A stretch of DNA of 64,000 bases from JAEUOS01 sp965279115 (GTDB lineage Bacteria > Pseudomonadota > Gammaproteobacteria > Burkholderiales > JAEUOS01): NCBI GenBank assembly GCA_965279115.1, contig OZ257137.1:1054001-1118000 (forward strand), given 5' to 3'. A program made the translations under genes and the position numbers. Below the pieces are notes generated by a model. The model was not told the origin of the DNA. It saw nothing but the letters and a program-made list of their open reading frames with translations, and searched no databases. Positions 25,744 through 33,592 of the stretch are shown piece after piece (the stretch's first letter is position 1; every line of letters begins with the position of its first letter).

Positions 25744-25765
25744 GCCGGGCAACGCCTCGGCACGT

Positions 25766-26377
25766 TCAGTTGCCTGCGAGCAGCAGGCGAATATCGGACA
25801 CCAGCCGGTCAAGCGACGAGGCATTGTCGCCGGAGGGCGAAGGCCGCACGAACAAACGCAGACGCCCCAGCGGGTCGAACACGTAGGTGCCTGCCGAGTG
25901 GTCCATGGTGTAGCTGCCGGGCGTCTTGCCCGGCACCTTCTGGTAAAACACCTTGAAGTCCTTGGCCACCGCCGCCGTGGTGGCGGCATCGCCGAACAAG
26001 CCAACGAAGCCGGGATGGAATGCCGGCACATACTGGGCGAGCAGAGCCTGGGTATCGCGTTCCGGGTCGATGGTGATGAACAGCACCTGCAGCTTCTGGC
26101 CGTCCGGTCCCAACCTGGAAACCACCTCGCGCATTTCGGCCAGCGCCGTAGGACACACATCGGGGCACTGGGTGAAGCCGAAGAACACGGTGACGACCTT
26201 GCCCTTGTAATCGGCCAGCGTGACTCTCTTCCCGTTATGGTCGGTCAGGGCAAAGCCCTTGGCATAGTCGGCGCCGGTGACGTCGGTGTTGCGGAACTGC
26301 GGCTTGCCGTCGCCGCAGCCGGCCAGTGCCACGGCCACGCAGAGAAGGAACATGCGTGCAAGACGGGACAGGGTCAT
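25766..26377 (-). CDS. SCO1/SenC-family copper chaperone, lipoprotein
   Basis: A 203-residue thioredoxin-fold protein delivering copper to the CuA site of cytochrome oxidase subunit II. It has a lipobox (ALAGC, Cys21), the copper motif CPDVC (C71, C75) and the third ligand His in MDHSAGTYVFD. The start is the ATG overlapping the ctaB stop codon (ATGA); the longer open frame upstream is ctaB in another frame. It is the distal gene of a SURF1-ctaA-ctaB assembly group. Confidence 0.93.
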   Translation of the reverse strand: MTLSRLARMFLLCVAVALAGCGDGKPQFRNTDVTGADYAKGFALTDHNGKRVTLADYKGKVVTVFFGFTQCPDVCPTALAEMREVVSRLGPDGQKLQVLFITIDPERDTQALLAQYVPAFHPGFVGLFGDAATTAAVAKDFKVFYQKVPGKTPGSYTMDHSAGTYVFDPLGRLRLFVRPSPSGDNASSLDRLVSDIRLLLAGN

Positions 26378-27285
26378 TGACTCAGGTAGGGCTGCAGGTA
26401 GTGGTCGACCAGCAGCGCCGCGAACAGCGCCGCAAGGTAATAAAGCGAGTAGGTGAAGGTGGCGCGCGCCTGCTTGTCGCTGTACGAGAGGTAAAGCTTC
26501 GCCGCATGGCGGATGAAGCCCGCCGCCAGGATCAGCGCCGATACCAGGTACAGCCAGCCGCTCATGCGGATGACAAACGGCAGGATGCTCACCGCACCGA
26601 GCAGTACGGTGTAGAGCAGGATGTGCAGCTGCGTGAAGCGCTGGCCGTGCGTGACCGGCAGCATCGGCAGGCCGGATTTGCGGTAGTCCTCCACGCGGTA
26701 CAGGGCCAGCGCCCAGAAATGGGGAGGCGTCCACACGAAGATGATCAGCACCAGCAACACGGCCTCGGGCCCCACGTCACCGGTGACCGCCGCCCAGCCC
26801 AGCGCCGGCGGCATCGCGCCCGACAATCCGCCGATGACGATGTTCTGCGGCGTGGTCGGCTTGAGAAGCACGGTGTAGATGAAGGAATATCCGAAAAAGG
26901 TGGCGATGGTGAGCCACATCGTCAGCGCATTGACCCATGCCAGCAGCAAGGCGCTGCCGATGGCGGCGAGCAGCAGGGCGAACACCAGCGCCTGTGCGGT
27001 GCTGACTTCACCGCGCGCCATCGGGCGCGCGCGGGTACGCGCCATTTGCGCGTCGATGCGCTGTTCGATCAGGCAATTGACAGCGAACGCGCCGCCGGCC
27101 AGCAGCCATATGCCCGCCGTGCCGGCGAACAGCACGGCAGGCTCGACCATGCCGGGCGTGGCGAGAAACATGCCGATCACGGCGCAGAACACCGCCAGCA
27201 TGGTCACGCGCGGCTTGGTCAGTTCGGCGAACTGGCGAATCCGTTGGCTGGCTGATGGCGCGCGCTCGGCGCTGGAGACTTGCAT
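26374..27285 (-). CDS. ctaB: Protoheme IX farnesyltransferase (heme O synthase)
   Basis: A 303-residue UbiA-family membrane enzyme that adds a farnesyl chain to heme B, giving heme O for the oxidase. About nine hydrophobic segments are present, with the first polyprenyl-diphosphate motif NCLIEQRIDAQMARTR (NxxxDxxxD type) and the second segment YRVEDYRKSGLPMLPVTHG. The length fits CyoE/CtaB. It follows ctaA by four bases. Confidence 0.95.
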   Translation of the reverse strand: MQVSSAERAPSASQRIRQFAELTKPRVTMLAVFCAVIGMFLATPGMVEPAVLFAGTAGIWLLAGGAFAVNCLIEQRIDAQMARTRARPMARGEVSTAQALVFALLLAAIGSALLLAWVNALTMWLTIATFFGYSFIYTVLLKPTTPQNIVIGGLSGAMPPALGWAAVTGDVGPEAVLLVLIIFVWTPPHFWALALYRVEDYRKSGLPMLPVTHGQRFTQLHILLYTVLLGAVSILPFVIRMSGWLYLVSALILAAGFIRHAAKLYLSYSDKQARATFTYSLYYLAALFAALLVDHYLQPYLSQ

Positions 27286-27289
27286 GGGT

Positions 27290-28405
27290 TCAGGTGGCCC
27301 GCGCCAGGCTTGTTGCGACGGGCGTCGGCTCGGCAGCGGCGAGCCGCGAGTTTAACAGCGCAAGCACCGCCGCAAGGGCGGCCGCGCCGCCGTTATGCAC
27401 CACGGCCACCGCCAGCGGCCAGGCGAACACCACATTCGAAACGCCGGTCAGTATCTGCAGCGTGAGCAGGCCAACCAGCGTCATCGCCATCCCGCCGCAC
27501 ATCGCGGAACGCGCGCTTTCGCGCCATAGTCGTGCCGCAAGCCATACAAGTGCCACCGTGACGACCAGCGCAAAAACCCGATGCGCCCAGTGGATGGCCA
27601 CCAGGGCCTGCACCGGCAGGAAGGTTCCGTCATCGTTCATTCCGAGCGGGCGGGTGAGGTCGAAGCCGCGCGCGAAATCGACTTCGGGCATCAGGGAACC
27701 GTTGCACAGCGGAAAGTCCTGGCAAGCCAGCACTGCGTAGTTGGTGCTGACCCAGCCGCCCAGCGCGATCTGCGCGAACACCAGCAGAAGGACCAGAAGG
27801 GCCGCGGGGCGCAAGCGTGCCGCGACATCGGTCGGCACCGCCATCGGTTCGGTGCGCGCGGCCAGCGCCGCTAGCGCGCACAGCAGCAGCACGCCCAGCA
27901 GCAGGTGCACCGTCACAATCACCGGCATGAGCTTCAACGTGACGGTCCACGCGCCGAACGCGCCCTGTATGCATACCAGCACGAACAGGCCGGTGGCCGG
28001 CCAGGGTGAACGCGCGAACCGGCTCCGCCTGACCCAAGCGAGCGCCATGAGGACGGTGATCAGTGCGCCCACGCCCATGGCGAAATAGCGATGCAGCATT
28101 TCGATCCACGCCTTGGTGAATGTCACCGGACCGGTGGGCATGGCGGCTTCGGCGGCACGGATCTGCTCGGCGGCGGCAAGCGGATTCGAATGACCATAGC
28201 ACCCGGGCCAGTCGGGACAGCCAAGCCCGGAGTCGGTGAGTCGGGTGAAGGCGCCGAACATGATCAAGTCGAAAGTCAGGAAGGCGGTGATCCACACCAG
28301 TTTGCGGTACTTGTCCGCGTCGCCCCTCACCCACACCCAGGCGAGCGGCATGGCGGCGACCATCAGGCCGACTGCCAACAACTGCATGAGCGCGAACGCG
28401 TTCAT
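27290..28405 (-). CDS. ctaA: Heme A synthase (COX15/CtaA)
   Basis: A 371-residue membrane protein converting heme O to heme A. Conserved family segments include GAFTRLTDSGLGCPDWPGCYG near the N-terminus, EMLHRYFA with a heme-ligand His, and HWAHRVFALVV and VVHNGGAAAL in the second half. There are eight predicted transmembrane segments. The start codon shares one base with the stop codon of the preceding Sco-like gene. Heme A production fits the aa3-type oxidase encoded just upstream. Confidence 0.94.
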   Translation of the reverse strand: MNAFALMQLLAVGLMVAAMPLAWVWVRGDADKYRKLVWITAFLTFDLIMFGAFTRLTDSGLGCPDWPGCYGHSNPLAAAEQIRAAEAAMPTGPVTFTKAWIEMLHRYFAMGVGALITVLMALAWVRRSRFARSPWPATGLFVLVCIQGAFGAWTVTLKLMPVIVTVHLLLGVLLLCALAALAARTEPMAVPTDVAARLRPAALLVLLLVFAQIALGGWVSTNYAVLACQDFPLCNGSLMPEVDFARGFDLTRPLGMNDDGTFLPVQALVAIHWAHRVFALVVTVALVWLAARLWRESARSAMCGGMAMTLVGLLTLQILTGVSNVVFAWPLAVAVVHNGGAAALAAVLALLNSRLAAAEPTPVATSLARAT

Positions 28406-29013
28406 CAGCCTATCCTTGAATACTTGAGCAAGCGACTCAGGTCCTTGCTCATCTTCATGGGATCAGCCCCCTTCGGATAGCGCAGCACCAGATTCCCCAA
28501 CGGGTCGATCAGGTATATATGGTCCGCACGCACCCCATCGGCGGGGAAGGCGTTGGCTACCGACGAACCCCCAGCACGAAGCATCCTGGTTCCGTCATAT
28601 TCCCGGATGATCTGGGTGGTTAGCGGCACCTCGTCGATGATGATCCAGGCTCTTTCCAGCCGGTCGCGCTCCTTGCCTTGCATGGTGCGCAGCTGGCGCA
28701 TCTTGAAGAGCTTGTCGGTGCAGTCTTTGGCGCATGCGCCGCCGTCGAATGTAAGCAGGACCCACTTGCCCCTGAAATCCGAAAGGCGAAAAGGCTTGCC
28801 GTCAAGCAGGGCGAGTGGCACCTCGGGAACCGCCTTCACCGGTTCGACAAGGGTGCCATAGTTGACTCGGCCCTCAGGGCGGAAAAAATAGAATGTGACG
28901 TAGGACGCAATGACGGGCGTGGCGCATACCAGGAATAGCAGCAGCATCTTGATGCGCCCGGCGATCATGGCTTCGCGGTATGCGTCTTCACGTGTCTCTA
29001 GATGGCTTGTCAT
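28405..29013 (-). CDS. Membrane-anchored Sco-like thioredoxin-fold protein
   Basis: A 202-residue protein with one transmembrane segment (about residues 23-43, LLLFLVCATPVIASYVTFYF) and a thioredoxin-like domain carrying CAKDC, a CxxxC motif as in Sco proteins, and DHIYLIDPLGNLVLRYP with the His near the third copper-ligand position. It probably helps oxidase assembly or thiol reduction in the periplasm, and would be a second Sco-type protein besides the one at 25.8 kb. The start overlaps SURF1 by 26 bases; an ATG 15 codons in would avoid this. Confidence 0.8.
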   Translation of the reverse strand: MTSHLETREDAYREAMIAGRIKMLLLFLVCATPVIASYVTFYFFRPEGRVNYGTLVEPVKAVPEVPLALLDGKPFRLSDFRGKWVLLTFDGGACAKDCTDKLFKMRQLRTMQGKERDRLERAWIIIDEVPLTTQIIREYDGTRMLRAGGSSVANAFPADGVRADHIYLIDPLGNLVLRYPKGADPMKMSKDLSRLLKYSRIG

Positions 29014-29734
29014 GGCGAAAGAAGGTAAAGAACAGGAACAGTCCGAGGGTCAGCAAGGCGAGCGAATACCACTGGAAGGCATACCCGCGGTGCTTCGCCG
29101 CCGTCATGCCGGCATCGCTTGTGGGGCCCGCGTCCGGTGCGCGGATCAGGCCGTCACCGCCGGCATCGCCGATCTGGCGCAGGATGAATGGCTGCACATC
29201 AAGGCCGGTGCGGGCGGCGAATTTTTCAGGGGTGAGGTTTTGCCACAGGCTGCCGGCATCGGTATTTTCCTTGAGTTCCAGCGTGCGCCGCGGCGCGATG
29301 TATGCCCGCCCACGGATCTCGACCAGGCCGGCCGGAGTGGCAACGGCCGGCAGTTTCGAACGATCCGCCCCCGGCTGGACAAGACCCCGATCGACGAGGA
29401 TCAGTTTGCCCCCACCTGCCGGCCTGAGCGGCGTGATCACCGCCAAGCCGGAGACGCGTCCGGCGAACCGGTTGTCCCAGTAGACTGTCGAGGCCGCCAT
29501 AAATTCCCCGCGCACCACCAATTTGCGACCATCCACCGCCTCGGCCGTCAATGCAGCGCCACCGACAAGCACTTCAACGGCGTCGCGCCCTGCGGCCGCG
29601 CGGGCTTCGAGTTGGTCCTTCTCCAGCGCGCGAGCGCTTTGCCAGTTTCCGGCCCACGAGGCAAGCGCGATGATGACGGCCGTTGCGATTGCAGGTAAAA
29701 ATCGGAACTCCGGGCGGGTACGCAGGCGAATCAT
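28988..29734 (-). CDS. SURF1-family cytochrome oxidase assembly protein
   Basis: A 248-residue inner-membrane protein with one transmembrane segment at each end (AIATAVIIALASWAGNWQ and YSLALLTLGLFLFFTFF) and a periplasmic domain between them, the SURF1 topology. Family segments WQ near residue 30, YWDNRF, PLRPAGGGKLILVDRGLV and HRGYAFQWYSLA are visible. SURF1 helps insert heme A into subunit I. The ATG chosen gives the normal short cytoplasmic N-terminus. Confidence 0.92.
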   Translation of the reverse strand: MIRLRTRPEFRFLPAIATAVIIALASWAGNWQSARALEKDQLEARAAAGRDAVEVLVGGAALTAEAVDGRKLVVRGEFMAASTVYWDNRFAGRVSGLAVITPLRPAGGGKLILVDRGLVQPGADRSKLPAVATPAGLVEIRGRAYIAPRRTLELKENTDAGSLWQNLTPEKFAARTGLDVQPFILRQIGDAGGDGLIRAPDAGPTSDAGMTAAKHRGYAFQWYSLALLTLGLFLFFTFFRHDKPSRDT

Positions 29735-29812
29735 GGGGGGCTCTGAAGCGCGCACAATAGCGCGTGCCCGACCCGCGTGGCAGCGTGCCACGCTCCATAG
29801 CCGGATACTTCA

Positions 29813-30016
29813 ATGAAACTCATTCCTGCATTCATTCTCGTGGCCATCCTGGCCAGCCTGGGCTCCGCACTGTATTTCATGATCAAGGACGGCAGCCGGA
29901 CGCGCCGCACCGTGCAGGCCCTCACCGTACGCATTTCGCTTTCTGTCGCCCTGTTCCTGTTTCTCATGTTCGGCTACTGGATGGGGTGGTTCGTGCCGAA
30001 CCAGCGTCCGTTCTAG
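29813..30016 (+). CDS. Twin-transmembrane small protein (DUF2909)
   Basis: A 67-residue protein with two hydrophobic helices (residues 4-24 and 42-60) separated by a basic loop, the DUF2909 pattern. It sits on the opposite strand between SURF1 and subunit III genes, a position it holds in many betaproteobacteria, so a role in oxidase biogenesis is likely but unproven. Confidence 0.85.
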   Translation: MKLIPAFILVAILASLGSALYFMIKDGSRTRRTVQALTVRISLSVALFLFLMFGYWMGWFVPNQRPF

Positions 30017-30048
30017 GCCGCCCGCGGCGCGCTTTCAGGAGCCCAATG

Positions 30049-30073
30049 AAAAACGCCGCACTCGCGTGCGGCG
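30049..30073 (-). terminator. Rho-independent terminator of the cytochrome oxidase operon
   Basis: Read on the minus strand, an 8-bp stem (CGCCGCAC/GTGCGGCG) with a four-base loop is followed by TTTTT. It lies 26 bases after the subunit III stop codon and would end the ctaC-ctaD-ctaE transcript. Confidence 0.8.
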
Positions 30074-30098
30074 CTTCGCTGGCGCGTAGAACAGCGCC

Positions 30099-30962
30099 TT
30101 ACATCCAGTAGACGACGATATAAAGGCCCAGCCAAACAACGTCGACGAAGTGCCAGTACCACGCCGCACCTTCGAAAGCGAAGTGATGATCCGGCTTGAA
30201 GTGTCCCTTCAGACAGCGAAACCACACCACCGTCAGCATGATGGCGCCAACCGTCACGTGGAAACCGTGGAACCCGGTCAGCATGAAAAAGGTCGAGCCA
30301 TAGATCCCGGATGAAAGCTTGAGGTTCAAATCCGAATAGGCGTGTGCATACTCGTACCCTTGGCAGCCCAGGAAGACCACGCCGAGGGCGATGGTCAGGA
30401 AAAGAAAAAGGTTGAGCACGCCACGCTTGTTGTCCTTCAAGGCATGGTGCGCGATGGTCAGCGTGACGCCAGAAGTCAACAGCAGGATGGTATTGATGGT
30501 GGGTAGCCAGAACGGGCCCATGGCCGTGAAGGGCTCGCCATACTCCGGCCCGGCTGTGGGCCAAATCGCCTTGAAGTCCGGCCAGACCATGCGCTGGTCG
30601 AGTTCGCCGAGCCAGGGCACCGAAATCTGGCGCGCGTAGAAAAGGGCGCCGAAAAACGCCGCGAAGAACATGACTTCGGAAAAGATGAACCAGCCCATGC
30701 TCCAGCGGAACGAGAGGTCGACCTTGCCGGAATACTGACCGCCTTCGGATTCACCTGCGACGGTGCCGAACCAGCCGAACAGCATGTAAATCAGGAAGGC
30801 GAACCCCAGCCCGACCGCATACACGCCAGGCATCATGCCGTTGATCCAGGTGGCCGCGCCTATGGCCATGAGGAACAATGCAATGGAGCCCTTGATGGGC
30901 CAGGAGGACGGCTGCGGTATGAAATAGTCCGGAGTCGTTCCGTGTGCGGCTGGTGCGCTCAT
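30099..30962 (-). CDS. ctaE: Cytochrome c oxidase subunit III
   Basis: A 287-residue membrane protein with seven hydrophobic segments and the subunit III signatures WSMGWFIFSEVMFFAAFFGALFY, LTSGVTLTIAHHA, GSTFFMLTGFHGFHVTVGA and the C-terminal WYWHFVDVVWLGLYIVVYW. It stabilises the proton-pumping core. AGGAG precedes the ATG. It is the last gene of the oxidase transcript. Confidence 0.97.
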   Translation of the reverse strand: MSAPAAHGTTPDYFIPQPSSWPIKGSIALFLMAIGAATWINGMMPGVYAVGLGFAFLIYMLFGWFGTVAGESEGGQYSGKVDLSFRWSMGWFIFSEVMFFAAFFGALFYARQISVPWLGELDQRMVWPDFKAIWPTAGPEYGEPFTAMGPFWLPTINTILLLTSGVTLTIAHHALKDNKRGVLNLFLFLTIALGVVFLGCQGYEYAHAYSDLNLKLSSGIYGSTFFMLTGFHGFHVTVGAIMLTVVWFRCLKGHFKPDHHFAFEGAAWYWHFVDVVWLGLYIVVYWM

Positions 30963-31017
30963 GCTTCTTTCTCCTCGCGTCGTTCACTGACGGCGCTTAT
31001 CGTTACTGCGATCAACA

Positions 31018-31191
31018 CTACTTTGCGGTCACAATCCGGACCAACACCACCAGCGCCGCGACAAAAACCGCCGCGCCGAAAATCCCTGCGATGATTGCCT
31101 GCCTGGGGCTGATCTTCGCGACATCGTCGTCATAGCCTGCCGACTTGCGAATGCCAATAAACGACCATAGCACTGCGCGCATGGCCTGCAT
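31018..31191 (-). CDS. DUF2970 single-pass membrane protein
   Basis: A 57-residue protein beginning MQAMRAVLWSFIGIRK, the DUF2970 signature (R..WSFxGIRK), followed by a short polar stretch and one C-terminal transmembrane helix. It is found between ctaG and subunit III in many betaproteobacteria; the function is unknown. GAGGA lies 12 bases before the ATG. Confidence 0.85.
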   Translation of the reverse strand: MQAMRAVLWSFIGIRKSAGYDDDVAKISPRQAIIAGIFGAAVFVAALVVLVRIVTAK

Positions 31192-31226
31192 GGGCGACGC
31201 CGTTCCTCGCGGCTTGCCCTCCCCGC

Positions 31227-31778
31227 TCAAGAGTTGCCCTTCCCGGCGATCTCGAAGAACGTGTACGACAGCGTGATCGTCGTCACGTCTTTCGTCATGT
31301 CGGGATCGATCACGAACACCACCGGAAATTGCCTGGACTCTCCAGCCGCGAGGGTCTGCTGCTTGAAGCAGAAACACTCGAGCTTCTTGAAATATTGTGA
31401 CGCCGCCTTCGGCGCATAACTCGGGATCGCCTGGCCGGTCATGGGGCGATCGGTGAGATTGGTCACCTCGTACATCACCTGCACCAGTTCGCCCGGATGC
31501 ACCTGCGTGCTGCCCGACACCGGCCGGAAACGCCACGGCATATTGTTCGAATTGGCGTCGAACTCGATGGTGACCTTGCGGGTCAGGTCGACCTGCGTGT
31601 TGGTTGGGCGCGCATCTGCCTTGACCAGCTGGTTGATCCCGGTGATCTCGCAAATCGTCTTGTAGAACGGCACCAGCGCGTAGCCAAATCCGCCCATGAG
31701 CACCACCACCACGAGAAGCTTCTTGAGCGTTTCGCGGTTGCCGGCGGTTTGTGCGGTTTGTTCGGATTGTGCCGTCAT
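31227..31778 (-). CDS. ctaG: Cytochrome c oxidase assembly protein CtaG/Cox11
   Basis: A 183-residue copper-inserting factor for the CuB site of subunit I. It has one N-terminal transmembrane helix (LLVVVVLMGGFGYALVPFY), a following YKTICEITG, and the copper-binding ECFCF motif near residue 135. The length matches the family. It is encoded between subunit I and III, as usual. Confidence 0.95.
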   Translation of the reverse strand: MTAQSEQTAQTAGNRETLKKLLVVVVLMGGFGYALVPFYKTICEITGINQLVKADARPTNTQVDLTRKVTIEFDANSNNMPWRFRPVSGSTQVHPGELVQVMYEVTNLTDRPMTGQAIPSYAPKAASQYFKKLECFCFKQQTLAAGESRQFPVVFVIDPDMTKDVTTITLSYTFFEIAGKGNS

Positions 31779-31785
31779 GTTTGCC

Positions 31786-31905
31786 TCAGCCGAACAGTAC
31801 CCGCTTGCCGATCACGCCCAGGAAGAAGACAAACGCGATCGACACCAGCACCACGGCTGTGCGGCCATTGCTGCGGGGTGCGGTCGGTCCGGTCTGGTTC
31901 GACAT
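31786..31905 (-). CDS. Cytochrome oxidase small assembly protein, 39 residues
   Basis: Between ctaD and ctaG is a short frame starting MSNQTGPTAPRSNGRTA and ending GKRVLFG, with one hydrophobic helix of about 16 residues between. Its length, position seven bases before ctaG and single-helix layout match the small assembly peptides reported at this spot in betaproteobacterial oxidase operons. No strong ribosome site is visible. Confidence 0.75.
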   Translation of the reverse strand: MSNQTGPTAPRSNGRTAVVLVSIAFVFFLGVIGKRVLFG

Positions 31906-31947
31906 GGTTCCGAGGAAGTGCGCGCGGCGATGGATTCCGAAATCCCC

Positions 31948-33543
31948 TTACTTTACCTGCGGAGCGGTCTCGAAAGTGTGATATGGCGCCGGCGACGGAA
32001 CGCTCCATTCCAGGCCCTCCGCACCCTCCCAGGGATTGGCCGCGGCCTTGGTGCCGCCCTTGATCGCCTTGATGACCACCGCCAGCAGAATGAGCTGCGA
32101 GAAACCGAAACCAAACGCGCCGATCGAGGCGATCATGTTGAAGTCCGCGAACTGGGTTGCGTAGTCCGGGATGCGACGCGGCATGCCGGCCAGGCCGAGG
32201 AAGTGCATCGGGAAGAAGGTGATGTTGAAGAAGATCATCGAGCACCAGAAATGCAGCTTGGCCAAGCCTTCGTCGTACATGTAGCCGGTCCACTTGGGCA
32301 GCCAGAAATACACGCCTGAGAACATCGCAAACAGCGAACCGGCCACCAGCACATAGTGGAAATGCGCCACGACGTAGTAAGTGTCCTGAAGCTGGATATC
32401 GACCGGAGTGACCGCCAGGATAAGGCCGGTGAAGCCGCCCATGGTGAACACGAAGATGAAACCGACCGCAAACAGCATCGGGGTCTCGAAGGTCATCGAA
32501 CCACGCCACATGGTGGCGATCCAGTTGAACACCTTCACGCCCGTGGGCACGGCGATCAGCATGGTCGCGTACATGAAAAACAGCTGGCCGGCCGCCGGCA
32601 TACCGGTGGTGAACATGTGGTGCGCCCAGACGATGAACGAGAGGATCGCGATCGACGAGGTGGCGTACACCATCGAGGCATAGCCGAACAGCTGCTTGCG
32701 GGCGAAGGCGGGGACCACATGGCTGATGATGCCGAAGGCAGGCAGGATCATGATGTAGACCTCGGGATGGCCGAAGAACCAGAAGATGTGCTGGTACATG
32801 ACCGGGTCGCCGCCGCCGGCGGCGTTGAAGAACGAGGTGCCGAAGTGGCGATCGGTGAGCACCATGGTGATGGCGCCGGCCAGAACGGGCATGACGGCGA
32901 TCAGCAGGTAAGCGGTGATGAGCCACGTCCAGCAGAACATCGGCATCTTCATCAGCGTCATGCCGGGCGCGCGCATGTTGAGGATGGTGGTGATGATGTT
33001 GATGGAGCCCATGATCGACGATGCGCCCATGATGTGCATGGCGAAGATGCCCAGGTCCATGCCAAGGCCCATCTGCGTCGAGAGGGGCGCATAGAGCGTC
33101 CAGCCGGCGGCGGTGGCGCCACCAGGCACGAAGAAGGAAATCACCAGCAGGGCGGCGGCCGGAACCAGCAGCCAGAACGACCAGTTGTTCATGCGCGCGA
33201 ACGCCATGTCGGGCGCACCGATCTGCAGCGGGATCATCCAGTTGGCGAAACCCACGAAGGCCGGCATGATCGCGCCGAACACCATGATCAGGCCGTGCAT
33301 GGTGGTGAACTGGTTGAACATCTCCGGGCGCCAGTATTGCAGGCCGGGCTGGAAAAGCTCGGCGCGGATGCACAGCGCAAGCACGCCGCCGACCATCAGC
33401 ATGGCGAAGGAGAACCACAGGTACAGGGTGCCGATATCCTTGTGATTGGTGGTCATGACCCAGCGCATCAGGCCGGACGGCGGGCCGTGGTGGTGGTCTT
33501 CGTGATCGTGGGCGTGGCCGTGATTGTCGAGAACTGCGCTCAT
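31948..33543 (-). CDS. ctaD: Cytochrome c oxidase subunit I (aa3-type)
   Basis: A 531-residue heme-copper oxidase core with twelve membrane segments. Conserved parts include TTNHKDIGTLYL, MHGLIMVFGAIMPAF with a heme a ligand, WFFGHPEVYI with the CuB His and cross-linked Tyr, HHMFTTG, and DTYYVVAHFHYVL with the high-spin heme and CuB histidines. The glutamate in GHPEVYI marks the proton-pumping A-type. A His/Asp-rich N-terminus (HGHAHDHEDHHHG) might bind metal. It is cotranscribed with subunit II. Confidence 0.98.
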   Translation of the reverse strand: MSAVLDNHGHAHDHEDHHHGPPSGLMRWVMTTNHKDIGTLYLWFSFAMLMVGGVLALCIRAELFQPGLQYWRPEMFNQFTTMHGLIMVFGAIMPAFVGFANWMIPLQIGAPDMAFARMNNWSFWLLVPAAALLVISFFVPGGATAAGWTLYAPLSTQMGLGMDLGIFAMHIMGASSIMGSINIITTILNMRAPGMTLMKMPMFCWTWLITAYLLIAVMPVLAGAITMVLTDRHFGTSFFNAAGGGDPVMYQHIFWFFGHPEVYIMILPAFGIISHVVPAFARKQLFGYASMVYATSSIAILSFIVWAHHMFTTGMPAAGQLFFMYATMLIAVPTGVKVFNWIATMWRGSMTFETPMLFAVGFIFVFTMGGFTGLILAVTPVDIQLQDTYYVVAHFHYVLVAGSLFAMFSGVYFWLPKWTGYMYDEGLAKLHFWCSMIFFNITFFPMHFLGLAGMPRRIPDYATQFADFNMIASIGAFGFGFSQLILLAVVIKAIKGGTKAAANPWEGAEGLEWSVPSPAPYHTFETAPQVK

Positions 33544-33592
33544 GATTGCCTCTGCGGGTATGACGTGATCGTTGACGTGTCTGGTGTGCGGC

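Noticed and set aside
31775..33418. 547-residue (-) frame shifted against ctaD
   Set aside because: It is rich in Arg/His and lies in another frame of the unmistakable oxidase subunit I gene.
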